Part shown: in pieces, positions 7,265 to 14,739 of the stretch
How the letters are laid out: each line of letters begins with the position of its first letter
Numbering within the stretch: position 1 is the stretch's first letter
Assembly: GCA_045588185.1 (NCBI GenBank)
Contig: JAZNDR010000056.1
Location: 1 to 22,977 of the forward strand
Source of the DNA: Scatosoma sp045588185
Lineage (GTDB): Bacteria; Bacillota; Clostridia; Christensenellales; Borkfalkiaceae
Direction: 5' to 3'
DNA: 22,977 nt
Position numbers and translations under genes: made by a program
The notes under the pieces: model-generated
The model's input: the letters and a program-made list of their open reading frames with translations, nothing else
The model's database searches: none
Told to the model about the DNA's origin: nothing

Positions 7265-8194
7265 ATGCTCAAAAGAAAAGATTTGTTAGGGCTCATCGAC
7301 GCGACCAAAGAGGAAATAACCGAACTCCTCGACGAAGCGGAGATTATGAAACGCCACTTAAAGGCGGGAGAAAAAAATCTGCCCTACCTCAAAGGGAAAA
7401 CGGCGACCATTCTCTTTTACGAAAACAGTACGCGTACGCGCACGAGCTTCGAATTGGCGGCGAAATACCTCGGCGCAACGGTTATCAATATCGCGGCGAG
7501 CTCGTCCTCGGTAGCCAAGGGCGAAACGCTTGTGGATACGGGCAAGACCTTGGACGCGCAGCTCAACGACTTTTTGATTATGCGCCACCCGATGGGCGGT
7601 GCGCCGTATTTGCTTGCCAAGGTAGCCAAAGCGGGCGTTTTGAACGCGGGCGACGGTATGAACGAACACCCCACGCAAGCGCTTTTGGATATGCTGACGA
7701 TGCGGGAATATTTCGGGAAATTAGAGGGTTTAAAGGTTGCGATCGTCGGGGATATCAAGCATTCGCGCGTGGCAAAATCCAACCTGTTCGGTTTAAACGC
7801 AATGGGAGCGGAAGTGAAAATGTTTGCGCCCGAAACGCTGATCCCTAAGGGGATAGACAAGCTTGGGGCAAAGCTTTGCAAAAGCCGAGAGGAAGCCTTG
7901 GAAGACGCGGACGTCGTAATGGGTTTGCGTATTCAGCTTGAAAGACAGCAAGCGGGTAACTTCCCTTCGCTCAACGAATACGCGGAATTTTACGGTGTGG
8001 ACGGCAAGGCGTTGAAGCTTGCCAAGCCGAACGCCATCGTTATGCACCCGGGCCCCGTCAATCGCGGCGTAGAGCTTACGGGAAAGGTTATCGACCACGA
8101 AAGAAGTTATATCGAAGAACAGGTATTTTCGGGTATCGCCGTGCGAATGGCGGCACTCAAACTGTTAAACGATTACAGAGAAAGCACGAAGTAA
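7265..8194 (+). CDS. pyrB: Aspartate carbamoyltransferase catalytic chain
   Basis: Condenses carbamoyl phosphate with aspartate to N-carbamoyl aspartate, the committed step of UMP synthesis. The 309-residue product is the usual length of the catalytic chain. The carbamoyl phosphate site STRTRT is at residues 55-60, HPTQALLD is near 135, and the C-terminal HPGPVNRGVE motif is near 261. The start ATG 7265 follows CGGAGAAA. It is the first gene of a six-gene unit; pyrC follows after 18 bp. No pyrI regulatory chain is seen here, which is normal for Bacillota enzymes. Confidence 0.96.
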   Translation: MLKRKDLLGLIDATKEEITELLDEAEIMKRHLKAGEKNLPYLKGKTATILFYENSTRTRTSFELAAKYLGATVINIAASSSSVAKGETLVDTGKTLDAQLNDFLIMRHPMGGAPYLLAKVAKAGVLNAGDGMNEHPTQALLDMLTMREYFGKLEGLKVAIVGDIKHSRVAKSNLFGLNAMGAEVKMFAPETLIPKGIDKLGAKLCKSREEALEDADVVMGLRIQLERQQAGNFPSLNEYAEFYGVDGKALKLAKPNAIVMHPGPVNRGVELTGKVIDHERSYIEEQVFSGIAVRMAALKLLNDYRESTK

Positions 8195-8212
8195 AAAACA
8201 GGAGAAATTCGT

Positions 8213-9475
8213 ATGATTATCAGAAACGGAAGCGTAGTATTCAAAGACGGTGTGAAGCAGTGCGACCTGCTTATCGAAAACGGGAAAATCGTTAAAATCG
8301 CGGAAAATATCCCCGCGAACGGAAGCGAGGAAATCGACGCTTCGGGCAAGCATATTTTCCCCGGGCTTATTGATATGCACGTGCATTTGCGCGACCCCGG
8401 GTACGAATATAAAGAGGACATTGAAAGCGGTTCGAAAGCGGCGGTTAAGGGCGGATTTACGCAAATTTGCTGTATGCCGAACACCAACCCGATTATGGAT
8501 AATAAAGTCGTAGTAAGCTACGTCAAGCATAAAGCGCAGGAAGTGGGGCTTTGTAAAGTCCACCCCATCGGCGCGATCACGCAAGGGGAAAAAGGCGAAC
8601 AGCTCGCGCAGATCGGCGAAATGAAAAAGGCGGGCGCGGTAGCGATTTCCGACGACGGCGTTTCCGTAAAGAGCTCGCGTCTTATGCGCCTTGCTATGGA
8701 ATACGCAAGCGGATTCGATATCAAATGTCTTTGCCACTGTGAAGATAAAGAACTCGTGGACGGCGGCGTAGTCAACGAGGGATTGAGCTCTACGATTGCG
8801 GGTTTAAAAGGGATTCCCCGTGCGGCGGAAGATATTATGATTGCAAGGGATATTGCGCTTGCGGAAAGCTTGAACGTTCCCGTGCATATTTGCCACGTAT
8901 CCACACACAGCGGTGTGCGCCTTATCCGCGACGCGAAAAAGGCGGGCGTGCAGGTAACGGCGGAAACCTGTCCGCACTATTTCGCGGTTACCGACGAAGT
9001 GATTACGGGCTTTGACACGAACACGAAAGTCAATCCGCCGATTAGAGAAGAAGTGGACAAGCAGGCGATTTTGGCAGGCTTAAAGGACGGCACGCTCGAC
9101 TGTATCGTAACCGACCATGCGCCCCACCATATCAACGACAAAAACGTTGAATACAACACGGCGGCGTTCGGGATTAGCGGTATCGAAACTTCGTTTGGCT
9201 TCGCTATCACCTATTTATATAAAGCGGGTGTGCTCACGCTCCCCGAAATCGCGGAAAAAATGTCCGCCGCGCCCGCGAGAATTTTGGGCTTGGACGGCGG
9301 TGAAATCAAAGAGGGCGGCGTTGCCGATTTGACGATTGCGGATATAGACGAGAGCTTTACGATTGAGCCTGAAAAATTCGTCAGCAAGGGCAAGAATAAT
9401 CCGTTCGGCGGATATAAGCTGGACGGCGTAGTGAAATACACGATCGTAGACGGTGAAGTGAAATATAAAGCGTAA
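8213..9475 (+). CDS. pyrC: Dihydroorotase
   Basis: Amidohydrolase-fold zinc enzyme that cyclises carbamoyl aspartate to dihydroorotate. At 420 residues it is the long, class I (Bacillota) type. Metal ligands are visible: DMHVHLRDPG (His56, His58), the downstream CHCED and HICHVS histidines, ETCPHYF and TDHAPHH (near 300). It starts at ATG 8213 behind CAGGAG, and pyrF follows after 15 bp, indicating one operon. No unusual feature. Confidence 0.96.
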   Translation: MIIRNGSVVFKDGVKQCDLLIENGKIVKIAENIPANGSEEIDASGKHIFPGLIDMHVHLRDPGYEYKEDIESGSKAAVKGGFTQICCMPNTNPIMDNKVVVSYVKHKAQEVGLCKVHPIGAITQGEKGEQLAQIGEMKKAGAVAISDDGVSVKSSRLMRLAMEYASGFDIKCLCHCEDKELVDGGVVNEGLSSTIAGLKGIPRAAEDIMIARDIALAESLNVPVHICHVSTHSGVRLIRDAKKAGVQVTAETCPHYFAVTDEVITGFDTNTKVNPPIREEVDKQAILAGLKDGTLDCIVTDHAPHHINDKNVEYNTAAFGISGIETSFGFAITYLYKAGVLTLPEIAEKMSAAPARILGLDGGEIKEGGVADLTIADIDESFTIEPEKFVSKGKNNPFGGYKLDGVVKYTIVDGEVKYKA

Positions 9476-9490
9476 ACGGAGGGAAGAAAT

Positions 9491-10396
9491 ATGATTACGG
9501 ATAGACTGATAGAGGGTATTATCGCCATGCAAAACCCCACCTGCGTGGGTTTGGATACGCTGTTTGACTACCTGCCCGACGAAATGAAAGCGGGTGTGAA
9601 ATCGTTTGACGGCGTAGCGGAACGAGTATTTGAATTCAATAAAAAAATCATCGACAGCGTTTACGATATCGTACCGTCGGTAAAAGTGCAGATTGCGTAC
9701 TATGAAATGTACGGCGTAGCGGGCATGAAAGCGTACGAGGAAACCTTAAAATACGCAGCGGAAAAAGGTTTGGTCGTTATCGCGGACGCAAAACGCAACG
9801 ACATTGGCTCGACGGCGGCTTGCTATGCCAAGACCTTCCTTGGCGAAACGCAAGTAAACGATAACACCGCCAAAGCGTTCCCCTCCGATTTCGTAACCGT
9901 AAACGGTTACCTCGGCACGGACGGAATTGCGCCGTTCGTGGACGAATGCCAAAAGCACGACAAGGGTATTTTCGTGCTTGTAAAGACTTCCAACCCCTCG
10001 GGCGCGGAGATACAGAATATGGTACTTGAAAACGGCGTGCCTATGTATGAATATATGGGCGGTTTGGTAGAGAAATGGGGGGAGAGCACGGTAGGCAAAT
10101 ACGGCTATTCGGCGGTAGGTGCGGTAGTCGGCGCGACGCATCCGACGGAAGCGGCGAGATTGCGTGAAGTATTGCCTCATACCTTCTTCCTTATTCCCGG
10201 TTACGGCGCGCAGGGCGGTAACGCGGAAATGCTGAAAAGCTGTTTCGGCAAAAACGGTTTAGGTGGCGTTGTGAATAATTCCCGCGGAATTTTGTGCGCA
10301 TACAAGAAAAACGGCGGCACTTATTACGAAGCGGCGCGCGCGGCAACCAAAGCCATGCAACAAGATTTATCCGCCGTTATCGGGAGAATGGGGTAA
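9491..10396 (+). CDS. pyrF: Orotidine 5'-phosphate decarboxylase, type 2
   Basis: Catalyses the last step, OMP to UMP. The catalytic DAKRNDIGST motif (near residues 99-108) and the NPSGAEIQ segment mark the longer type 2 subfamily, and 301 residues fits it. The start at ATG 9491 follows ACGGAGGGAAG. In the operon order it precedes the dehydrogenase and phosphoribosyltransferase genes. Downstream, normal tight spacing ends: a 133-bp gap with hairpin array E1 lies before pyrK. Confidence 0.95.
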   Translation: MITDRLIEGIIAMQNPTCVGLDTLFDYLPDEMKAGVKSFDGVAERVFEFNKKIIDSVYDIVPSVKVQIAYYEMYGVAGMKAYEETLKYAAEKGLVVIADAKRNDIGSTAACYAKTFLGETQVNDNTAKAFPSDFVTVNGYLGTDGIAPFVDECQKHDKGIFVLVKTSNPSGAEIQNMVLENGVPMYEYMGGLVEKWGESTVGKYGYSAVGAVVGATHPTEAARLREVLPHTFFLIPGYGAQGGNAEMLKSCFGKNGLGGVVNNSRGILCAYKKNGGTYYEAARAATKAMQQDLSAVIGRMG

Positions 10397-10402
10397 AGAG
10401 GT

Positions 10403-10518
10403 CAAGGAACTTAGTTCCTTGCGGGAGGTTGAGGGCAGAGCCCTCGCATAATCAGCCCCAGATAAGCAAAGCATAGCTTTGCGTTAAACACCGCGAAGCG
10501 GTAAATCCCCAAAGGGGA
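10403..10518 (+). repeat. Five-hairpin intergenic element, copy E1 (pyrF-pyrK)
   Basis: Five consecutive perfect short palindromes with 3-nt loops: H1 10403-10421 (CAAGGAAC-TTA-GTTCCTTG), H2 10431-10445 (GAGGGC-AGA-GCCCTC), H3 10466-10482 (GCAAAGC-ATA-GCTTTGC), H4 10490-10502 (ACCGC-GAA-GCGGT) and H5 10506-10518 (TCCCC-AAA-GGGGA). The linkers include GCGGGAGGTT after H1 and AGCCCCA before H3. H5 lies immediately before the likely pyrK ribosome binding site. The same architecture recurs at 11294-11406 and 12405-12522. Confidence 0.85.
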
Positions 10519-10529
10519 AAAGGGAAATA

Positions 10530-11285
10530 ATGAAAGATTATATCGCTACAATCATCAAAAACGAACCGATTGCCGAAAATATATACGCAGTCACCTTTGC
10601 GCTCGATGAAGATATCAAGGTGCGTTGCGGGCAATTCGGGGATATCGCCGTAGGCGGAACGCATTTACTGCGCCGTCCGATTGCTATTTGTAAGACAGAG
10701 GGCAGAGAAGTAACCTTTTGTTATCAAATCAAAGGCGAAGGCACGCAAAAATTAAAAACGATGGGGGCAGGTACGCGTTTAAACCTGCTGATGCCGCTCG
10801 GTAACGGCTTCTTTGTGGAAGATAACGAAAAGAAAGTCGCGTTGGTCGGCGGCGGCGTGGGCGTATTCCCGCTCGTTTCCGTATTGCGTGAATACGGCGC
10901 AAGCAAGGAAATTTCCGCGTATATCGGTTATCGCAATAAAAACGCATTGTGCGGTATAGAGGAATTTGAAAAAGCAACGAAATTCGTCGGCGTAACGGAC
11001 GACGGGAGCTACGGTGCGAAGATGAACGCAGTACAAGCGTTCGAGGCGGACTTAAAGCAAGGCAACCGCCCCGACGTAGTGCTTGCGTGCGGACCTACGC
11101 CCATGCTTCGCGCGTTGAAAACGCTCGTAGAGAAAGAAAACCTGCTTTGCTACGTATCGTTGGAAGAGCGAATGGGTTGCGGAATCGGCGCGTGCTTGGT
11201 TTGCGTGTGCGACTTAACGAACGGCAAGAAAGCACGGGTATGTAAAGACGGCCCCGTTTTCAAAGCGGACGAAGTCACGCTTTGA
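10530..11285 (+). CDS. pyrK: Dihydroorotate dehydrogenase electron transfer subunit
   Basis: FAD and [2Fe-2S] subunit that passes electrons from PyrD to NAD+ in the heterotetrameric class 1B enzyme. The 251-residue product has the FAD-binding HLLRRPIAIC motif, the pyridine nucleotide site VALVGGGVGVFPL, ACGPTPML, and the iron-sulphur cysteines Cys217, Cys222, Cys225 and Cys238 in MGCGIGACLVC...VCKDGP. The start ATG 10530 follows AAAGGGAAATA. Hairpin arrays lie on both sides, and pyrD follows after 153 bp. Confidence 0.95.
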   Translation: MKDYIATIIKNEPIAENIYAVTFALDEDIKVRCGQFGDIAVGGTHLLRRPIAICKTEGREVTFCYQIKGEGTQKLKTMGAGTRLNLLMPLGNGFFVEDNEKKVALVGGGVGVFPLVSVLREYGASKEISAYIGYRNKNALCGIEEFEKATKFVGVTDDGSYGAKMNAVQAFEADLKQGNRPDVVLACGPTPMLRALKTLVEKENLLCYVSLEERMGCGIGACLVCVCDLTNGKKARVCKDGPVFKADEVTL

Positions 11286-11293
11286 AAATAAAG

Positions 11294-11406
11294 CGCAAGC
11301 AAAGCTTGCGTTGACCGCTTCGCGGTGGCAAATCAAAGATTTGCAACTTGGGGCTAAAAATGCGAGGGCTCTGCCCTCAACCTCCCGCAAGGGACAATGT
11401 CCCTTG
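11294..11406 (-). repeat. Five-hairpin intergenic element, copy E2, inverted (pyrK-pyrD)
   Basis: Read on the minus strand it matches E1. H1 is 11406-11388 (CAAGGGAC-ATT-GTCCCTTG), H2 11378-11364 (GAGGGC-AGA-GCCCTC), H3 11344-11328 (GCAAATC-TTT-GATTTGC), H4 11326-11314 (ACCGC-GAA-GCGGT) and H5 11310-11294 (CGCAAGC-TTT-GCTTGCG). The H1-H2 linker GCGGGAGGTT is identical to E1, while stems H1 and H3 differ by paired changes. Confidence 0.85.
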
Positions 11407-11438
11407 ACCCTTGACATTAGAGAAAGAGGAAAACAAAA

Positions 11439-12356
11439 ATGGCAAATTTATCGGTTACGCTTTGCGGCGTACAATTAAAAAATCCCGTCATTGCGGCGTC
11501 GGGAACTTTCGGCTTCGGTCGGGAATTTAACGAGCTTTACGATATCGGTACGCTCGGCGGAGTGTCTACGAAAGGGCTTACGCTTGAACCGAGACTCGGG
11601 AATCCCGTGCCTCGTATTGCGGAAAGCCGCGGGGTTATTTTAAACGCCGTCGGTTTACAAAATCCCGGTGTGGAGCACTTTATCGAAAACGACCTTGAAT
11701 GGCTGAAAGCCACGGGAACTTGCGTTATTGCCAACGTCGCGGGGAAAACGCTCGACGATTATAAAGGCATTTGCGAAAAATTGAACGGTAAAGTGGATAT
11801 GATTGAACTCAACATTTCCTGCCCCAACGTAAAAAGCGGGGGTATGGCGTTCGGGATTCGCCCTGAAACGGTGGAAGAGGTTACGCGTGTGGCGAAATCG
11901 GGAGCGAAAGATACTCCTCTTATCGTCAAGCTTTCCCCCAACGTCGAAAGTATCGCAACCAACGCCAAGTCGGCGGAAAACGGCGGTGCGGACGCCATTT
12001 CGCTTATCAATACGCTGACGGGTATGGCAATTGATATTGAAAGAAGAAGACCGATTATTGCCAACAATACGGGCGGTGTTTCGGGCGCGGGTGTGAAGCC
12101 GATTGCCGTAAGAATGGTATACGAAGCATCGCAAGCGGTAAAAATCCCCGTAATCGGTATGGGCGGTATCACTTGCGCGGAAGACGCTATTGAATTTTTG
12201 ATGGCAGGCGCGACGGCGGTACAGGTGGGTACGGCAAACTTTACCGACCCGTATGCTATGCCGAAAATTATTCAAGGCTTAAACGCTTGGTGCGATAAGC
12301 ACGGCGTGCAAAATATAACCGAGCTCACGGGCACTTTGCAACTCAATCAAAGATAA
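11439..12356 (+). CDS. pyrD: Dihydroorotate dehydrogenase catalytic subunit, class 1B
   Basis: FMN enzyme oxidising dihydroorotate to orotate, working with PyrK. The 305-residue product has the class 1 catalytic cysteine in NISCPNVKSGG (Cys128), substrate/FMN residues in ASGTFGFGREF, and the FMN phosphate region GMGGITCAED with VQVGTANF near the C-terminus. The start ATG 11439 follows AGAGGAAAA. Its last codons, CAACTCAATCAAAGATAA, are repeated exactly at 12527-12544 just before pyrE, with hairpin copy E3 between the two. Confidence 0.95.
   Translation: MANLSVTLCGVQLKNPVIAASGTFGFGREFNELYDIGTLGGVSTKGLTLEPRLGNPVPRIAESRGVILNAVGLQNPGVEHFIENDLEWLKATGTCVIANVAGKTLDDYKGICEKLNGKVDMIELNISCPNVKSGGMAFGIRPETVEEVTRVAKSGAKDTPLIVKLSPNVESIATNAKSAENGGADAISLINTLTGMAIDIERRRPIIANNTGGVSGAGVKPIAVRMVYEASQAVKIPVIGMGGITCAEDAIEFLMAGATAVQVGTANFTDPYAMPKIIQGLNAWCDKHGVQNITELTGTLQLNQR
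12339..12356 (+). repeat. 18-bp direct repeat, left copy (end of pyrD)
   Basis: CAACTCAATCAAAGATAA is the pyrD C-terminal coding end with its stop codon. It is identical to 12527-12544. The two copies bracket the 170-bp segment containing E3. Confidence 0.9.
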
Positions 12357-12526
12357 AGGCAAAATTCAAAATGCAGAATGCAAAATGGCGGAAAGATTAG
12401 AAGTCAAGAAACTTAGTTTCTTGTCAGGGGTGCGGGGGCGGAAGCCCCTGCGAGAGAAGCCCCAAGTAAGCAAAACGAAGTTTTGCGCCTTTCACGCCGT
12501 TAGGCGTTAGTCGCTATGGCGAACAA
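12357..12526 (+). other. 170-bp inserted segment between the 18-bp direct repeats
   Basis: Begins with a short repetitive stretch (CAAAATGCAGAATGCAAAAT at about 12368-12387) and then holds hairpin array E3. No coding content. Removing this segment and one 18-bp copy would leave the pyrD stop directly followed by GGAG and the pyrE start, which looks like the ancestral arrangement. Confidence 0.6.
12405..12522 (+). repeat. Five-hairpin intergenic element, copy E3 (pyrD-pyrE)
   Basis: Same order as E1, more diverged. H1 12405-12423 (CAAGAAAC-TTA-GTTTCTTG), H2 12432-12451 (GCGGGGGC-GGAA-GCCCCTGC), H3 12470-12486 (GCAAAAC-GAA-GTTTTGC), H4 12494-12507 (ACGCC-GTTA-GGCGT) and H5 12511-12522 (TCGC-TATG-GCGA). 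The AGCCCCAAGT linker before H3 is kept (AGCCCCAGAT in E1). Stem sequences differ from E1 and E2, but pairing is preserved. Confidence 0.8.
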
Positions 12527-12544
12527 CAACTCAATCAAAGATAA
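12527..12544 (+). repeat. 18-bp direct repeat, right copy
   Basis: Exact copy of 12339-12356. It is non-coding here and runs directly into AAGGAG, the pyrE ribosome binding site. Confidence 0.9.
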
Positions 12545-12556
12545 GGAGAACGTATT

Positions 12557-13219
12557 ATGGCTTATACTTACAAAGAAGAATTTATCAGATTTATGGTATC
12601 GAACGAGGTCTTGAAGTTCGGTCAGTTTACCTTAAAAAGCGGCAGACTTGCTCCCTATTTTATCAATACGGGCAATTACAAGACAGGCAAACAGCTTGCC
12701 AAGCTCGGCGAATATTACGCCGCTTGTATCGCGGAAAACGGCTTAAAAGCCGATACGCTTGTCGGCCCTGCGTATAAGGGTATTCCCCTTTCCGTCGCGA
12801 CGGCAATCGCACTCTATAAAAATTACGACACCGAAATCAATTACTGCTTCGATAGAAAAGAAGTAAAAGACCACGGCGAGGGCGGACTGTTCGTAGGACA
12901 ACAGCTCAAAGACGGGGAAAAGGTAATCATTATCGAGGACGTTATGACCTCAGGCAAAGCGTTACGCGAAATTTTGCCGAAGCTGGAAGCTGCGGCAAAG
13001 GTACAGGTCGTAGGTATGATTATTTCCGTTGACCGTAAGGAAAAAGCACTCAATAGCGAGCTTTCCGCGGTATCGGAAGCGAAAAAGGAATTCGGTATCG
13101 ACGTGTATTCCGTCGTTACAATGGACGATATTATCGAAGCGATCGAAAAAGGCGTTATCGACGGCAAGGAACACTTGCCCGCAATGTACGAATACCGTAG
13201 CACTTACGGGGCAAAATAA
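12557..13219 (+). CDS. pyrE: Orotate phosphoribosyltransferase
   Basis: Transfers the ribose 5-phosphate of PRPP to orotate giving OMP. 220 residues; the PRPP-binding motif VIIIEDVMTSGKAL is at about residues 122-135, with the orotate-binding N-terminal part (FTLKSGRLAPYFINTG) and YKGIPLS upstream. It starts at ATG 12557 behind AAGGAG. It is the last gene of the pyr unit. There is no clear intrinsic terminator directly after it, and a small opposite-strand frame overlaps its stop. Confidence 0.96.
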   Translation: MAYTYKEEFIRFMVSNEVLKFGQFTLKSGRLAPYFINTGNYKTGKQLAKLGEYYAACIAENGLKADTLVGPAYKGIPLSVATAIALYKNYDTEINYCFDRKEVKDHGEGGLFVGQQLKDGEKVIIIEDVMTSGKALREILPKLEAAAKVQVVGMIISVDRKEKALNSELSAVSEAKKEFGIDVYSVVTMDDIIEAIEKGVIDGKEHLPAMYEYRSTYGAK

Positions 13220-13353
13220 GAAAAAATGCGGTGTTGAGAAACCGCAGGCGCGGCTTTCCTTGGCTGAAACGCGTGCGTGGAAATCGCGAATACGGCGATA
13301 GCGCAAATAAATAAAAACGCAGTTGTGTATAAAAATATCCGTTTCATATCCAT
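13204..13353 (-). CDS. Possible small membrane protein (49 residues)
   Basis: Low-confidence gene. The frame starting at ATG 13353 (or ATG 13347) encodes MKRIFLYTTAFLFICAIAVF, a basic start with one hydrophobic helix, followed by a short polar tail ending FSYFAP. Codon use resembles the host, and it fills the otherwise empty pyrE-trpS gap. Against it: no convincing ribosome binding site, and its 3' end overlaps pyrE by 16 bp. Confidence 0.28.
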   Translation of the reverse strand: MDMKRIFLYTTAFLFICAIAVFAISTHAFQPRKAAPAVSQHRIFSYFAP

Positions 13354-13399
13354 AGTATGGTAAAAAATGCAAAGGGGTATGCAACGAAAAGGAACGATT

Positions 13400-14446
13400 A
13401 TGAAAAACATTATTTTAACAGGCGACAGACCTACGGGGAAATTGCATATCGGGCATTACGTCGGTTCTCTGCGCCGCCGCGTGGAATTGCAAAACAGCGG
13501 TAAATTCGACGAAATTTATATTATGATCGCCGACGCACAGGCACTGACCGATAACTTTGATAATCCCGATAAAGTCCGCGCGAATATTACCGAGGTCGCA
13601 CTCGACTACCTCGCTTGCGGACTCAATCCCAAAAAGGCAACGATATTCGTGCAGTCGCATATCGAACAGCTGACCGAGCTTACCTTTTATTATATGAACC
13701 TCGTTACGCTTTCCCGTTTGGAAAGAAATCCGACGGTAAAAACCGAGCTGAAACTGCGTAACTTCGAGCAGTCTATTCCGATGGGATTCTTGACCTATCC
13801 CGTATCGCAAACGGCGGATATTACGGCGTTCAAGGCGAACACCGTACCCGTGGGCGAGGACCAGCTCCCGATGTTAGAGCAAGCCCGCGAAATCGTGAGA
13901 AGCTTTAACGGATTGTACGGCGAAACGCTCGTAGAACCGAAAGCGGTATTGCCCGAAAATAAATCGTGTTTGCGCCTTCCCGGTACGGACGGTATGGCGA
14001 AGATGAGTAAATCGCTTGGTAACTGTATCTACCTTTCCGATAGCGCGGACGAAATCAAGCGTAAGGTAATGGGTATGTATACCGACCCCAACCATATCAA
14101 AGTAACCGACCCGGGCGATACGCAAAACAATCCCACCTTTATTTATTTGGACGCGTTCGCAAACGACGGGCATTTTGAAAGATATTGCCCCGAATACGCC
14201 AACCTCGACGAAATGAAAGCGCATTACGAGCGCGGCGGCTTGGGCGATATGAAAGTGAAAAAACTTTTGAACGCCGTTATGCAGGAAACGTTAGAACCTA
14301 TCCGTACCCGCCGCGAAGAACTTGCCAAAGACCTTCCCGCTATTTGGGCGATGCTCAAAGAGGGCAGTGAAAAGGCGCGCTCGGTAGCGGCGCAAACGCT
14401 TGCGGAAGTCAAACGCTCTATGAAAATTAACTACTTCGAAAACTAA
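13400..14446 (+). CDS. trpS: Tryptophanyl-tRNA synthetase
   Basis: Class I aminoacyl-tRNA synthetase charging tRNA-Trp. The 348-residue product has the HIGH motif (HIGHYVGS from residue 16, after GDRPTGKL) and the KMSKS loop at 201-205 (GMAKMSKSLGN). The N-terminal GDRPTGKL form is the one common in Clostridia. I chose ATG 13400, preceded by AAAAGGAACG, over ATG 13367, which would add 11 residues before the conserved start. No T-box leader is visible in the 180 bp upstream. Confidence 0.96.
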   Translation: MKNIILTGDRPTGKLHIGHYVGSLRRRVELQNSGKFDEIYIMIADAQALTDNFDNPDKVRANITEVALDYLACGLNPKKATIFVQSHIEQLTELTFYYMNLVTLSRLERNPTVKTELKLRNFEQSIPMGFLTYPVSQTADITAFKANTVPVGEDQLPMLEQAREIVRSFNGLYGETLVEPKAVLPENKSCLRLPGTDGMAKMSKSLGNCIYLSDSADEIKRKVMGMYTDPNHIKVTDPGDTQNNPTFIYLDAFANDGHFERYCPEYANLDEMKAHYERGGLGDMKVKKLLNAVMQETLEPIRTRREELAKDLPAIWAMLKEGSEKARSVAAQTLAEVKRSMKINYFEN

Positions 14447-14467
14447 AAATTTACGGTTTATAAACTC

Positions 14468-14506
14468 CGCCCTGACGATTGCTCGTCAGGGCGCGAAACT
14501 TTTTTT
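14468..14506 (+). terminator. Intrinsic terminator after trpS
   Basis: A perfect 10-bp stem (CGCCCTGACG / CGTCAGGGCG) with an ATTGCT loop, followed after a few bases by a run of seven or more T. Confidence 0.9.
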
Positions 14507-14637
14507 GGATTTTTTTTGAAAAATGTTAGTTTGTCAATCGTTTTCAAGTAATTTTTTGAAATTTTTTTGAAAATTTTTTAGAATTGCTTAAAAAATACTA
14601 AAAACACCCCAAAATGAAGTGTTTTATTGTTTCTAAT
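14507..14637. other. AT-rich non-coding stretch
   Basis: A very A/T-rich stretch of homopolymer runs with no supported gene. It holds a short hairpin at 14601-14625 (AAAACAC / GTGTTTT) that lies just downstream of the minus-strand promoter at 14638-14666. Confidence 0.5.
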
Positions 14638-14666
14638 ATTATACTCTTTTCTAAAATGTATGTCAA
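14638..14666 (-). promoter_or_regulatory. Perfect sigma-A promoter on the minus strand without an evident gene
   Basis: Minus strand: TTGACA (14666-14661), 17-bp spacer, TATAAT (14643-14638). It points towards the 3' end of trpS. The first downstream element is the AAAACAC/GTGTTTT hairpin with a T-run, and the trpS terminator lies beyond; no open frame follows. Confidence 0.6.
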
Positions 14667-14675
14667 ACAATTATA

Positions 14676-14732
14676 AATAGGCATAGAAAATCCGTCCTCC
14701 ACTTGTGAGGACTATTTTTTCTTTTGCCTATT
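14676..14732. terminator. Long hairpin at the 3' end of the transposase remnant
   Basis: Outer arms AATAGGC (14676-14682) and GCCTATT (14726-14732), inner arms GTCCTC (14694-14699) and GAGGAC (14707-14712), with A-rich and T-rich sides between. It probably acts as a bidirectional terminator and may include the original end of the insertion sequence. Confidence 0.5.
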
Positions 14733-14739
14733 CTATGGT

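Noticed and set aside
8165..8737. A 190-codon minus-strand frame
   Set aside because: Antisense to pyrC, with no family resemblance and no ribosome binding site.
10403..10518. E1 as a set of ordinary Rho-independent terminators
   Set aside because: The hairpins are not followed by T-runs and lie between genes of one pathway; five in a row with conserved linkers is not a terminator layout.
13220..13399. Possible T-box leader of trpS
   Set aside because: No AGGGTGG-type antiterminator sequence, no specifier-loop fold and no terminator ahead of the start codon.
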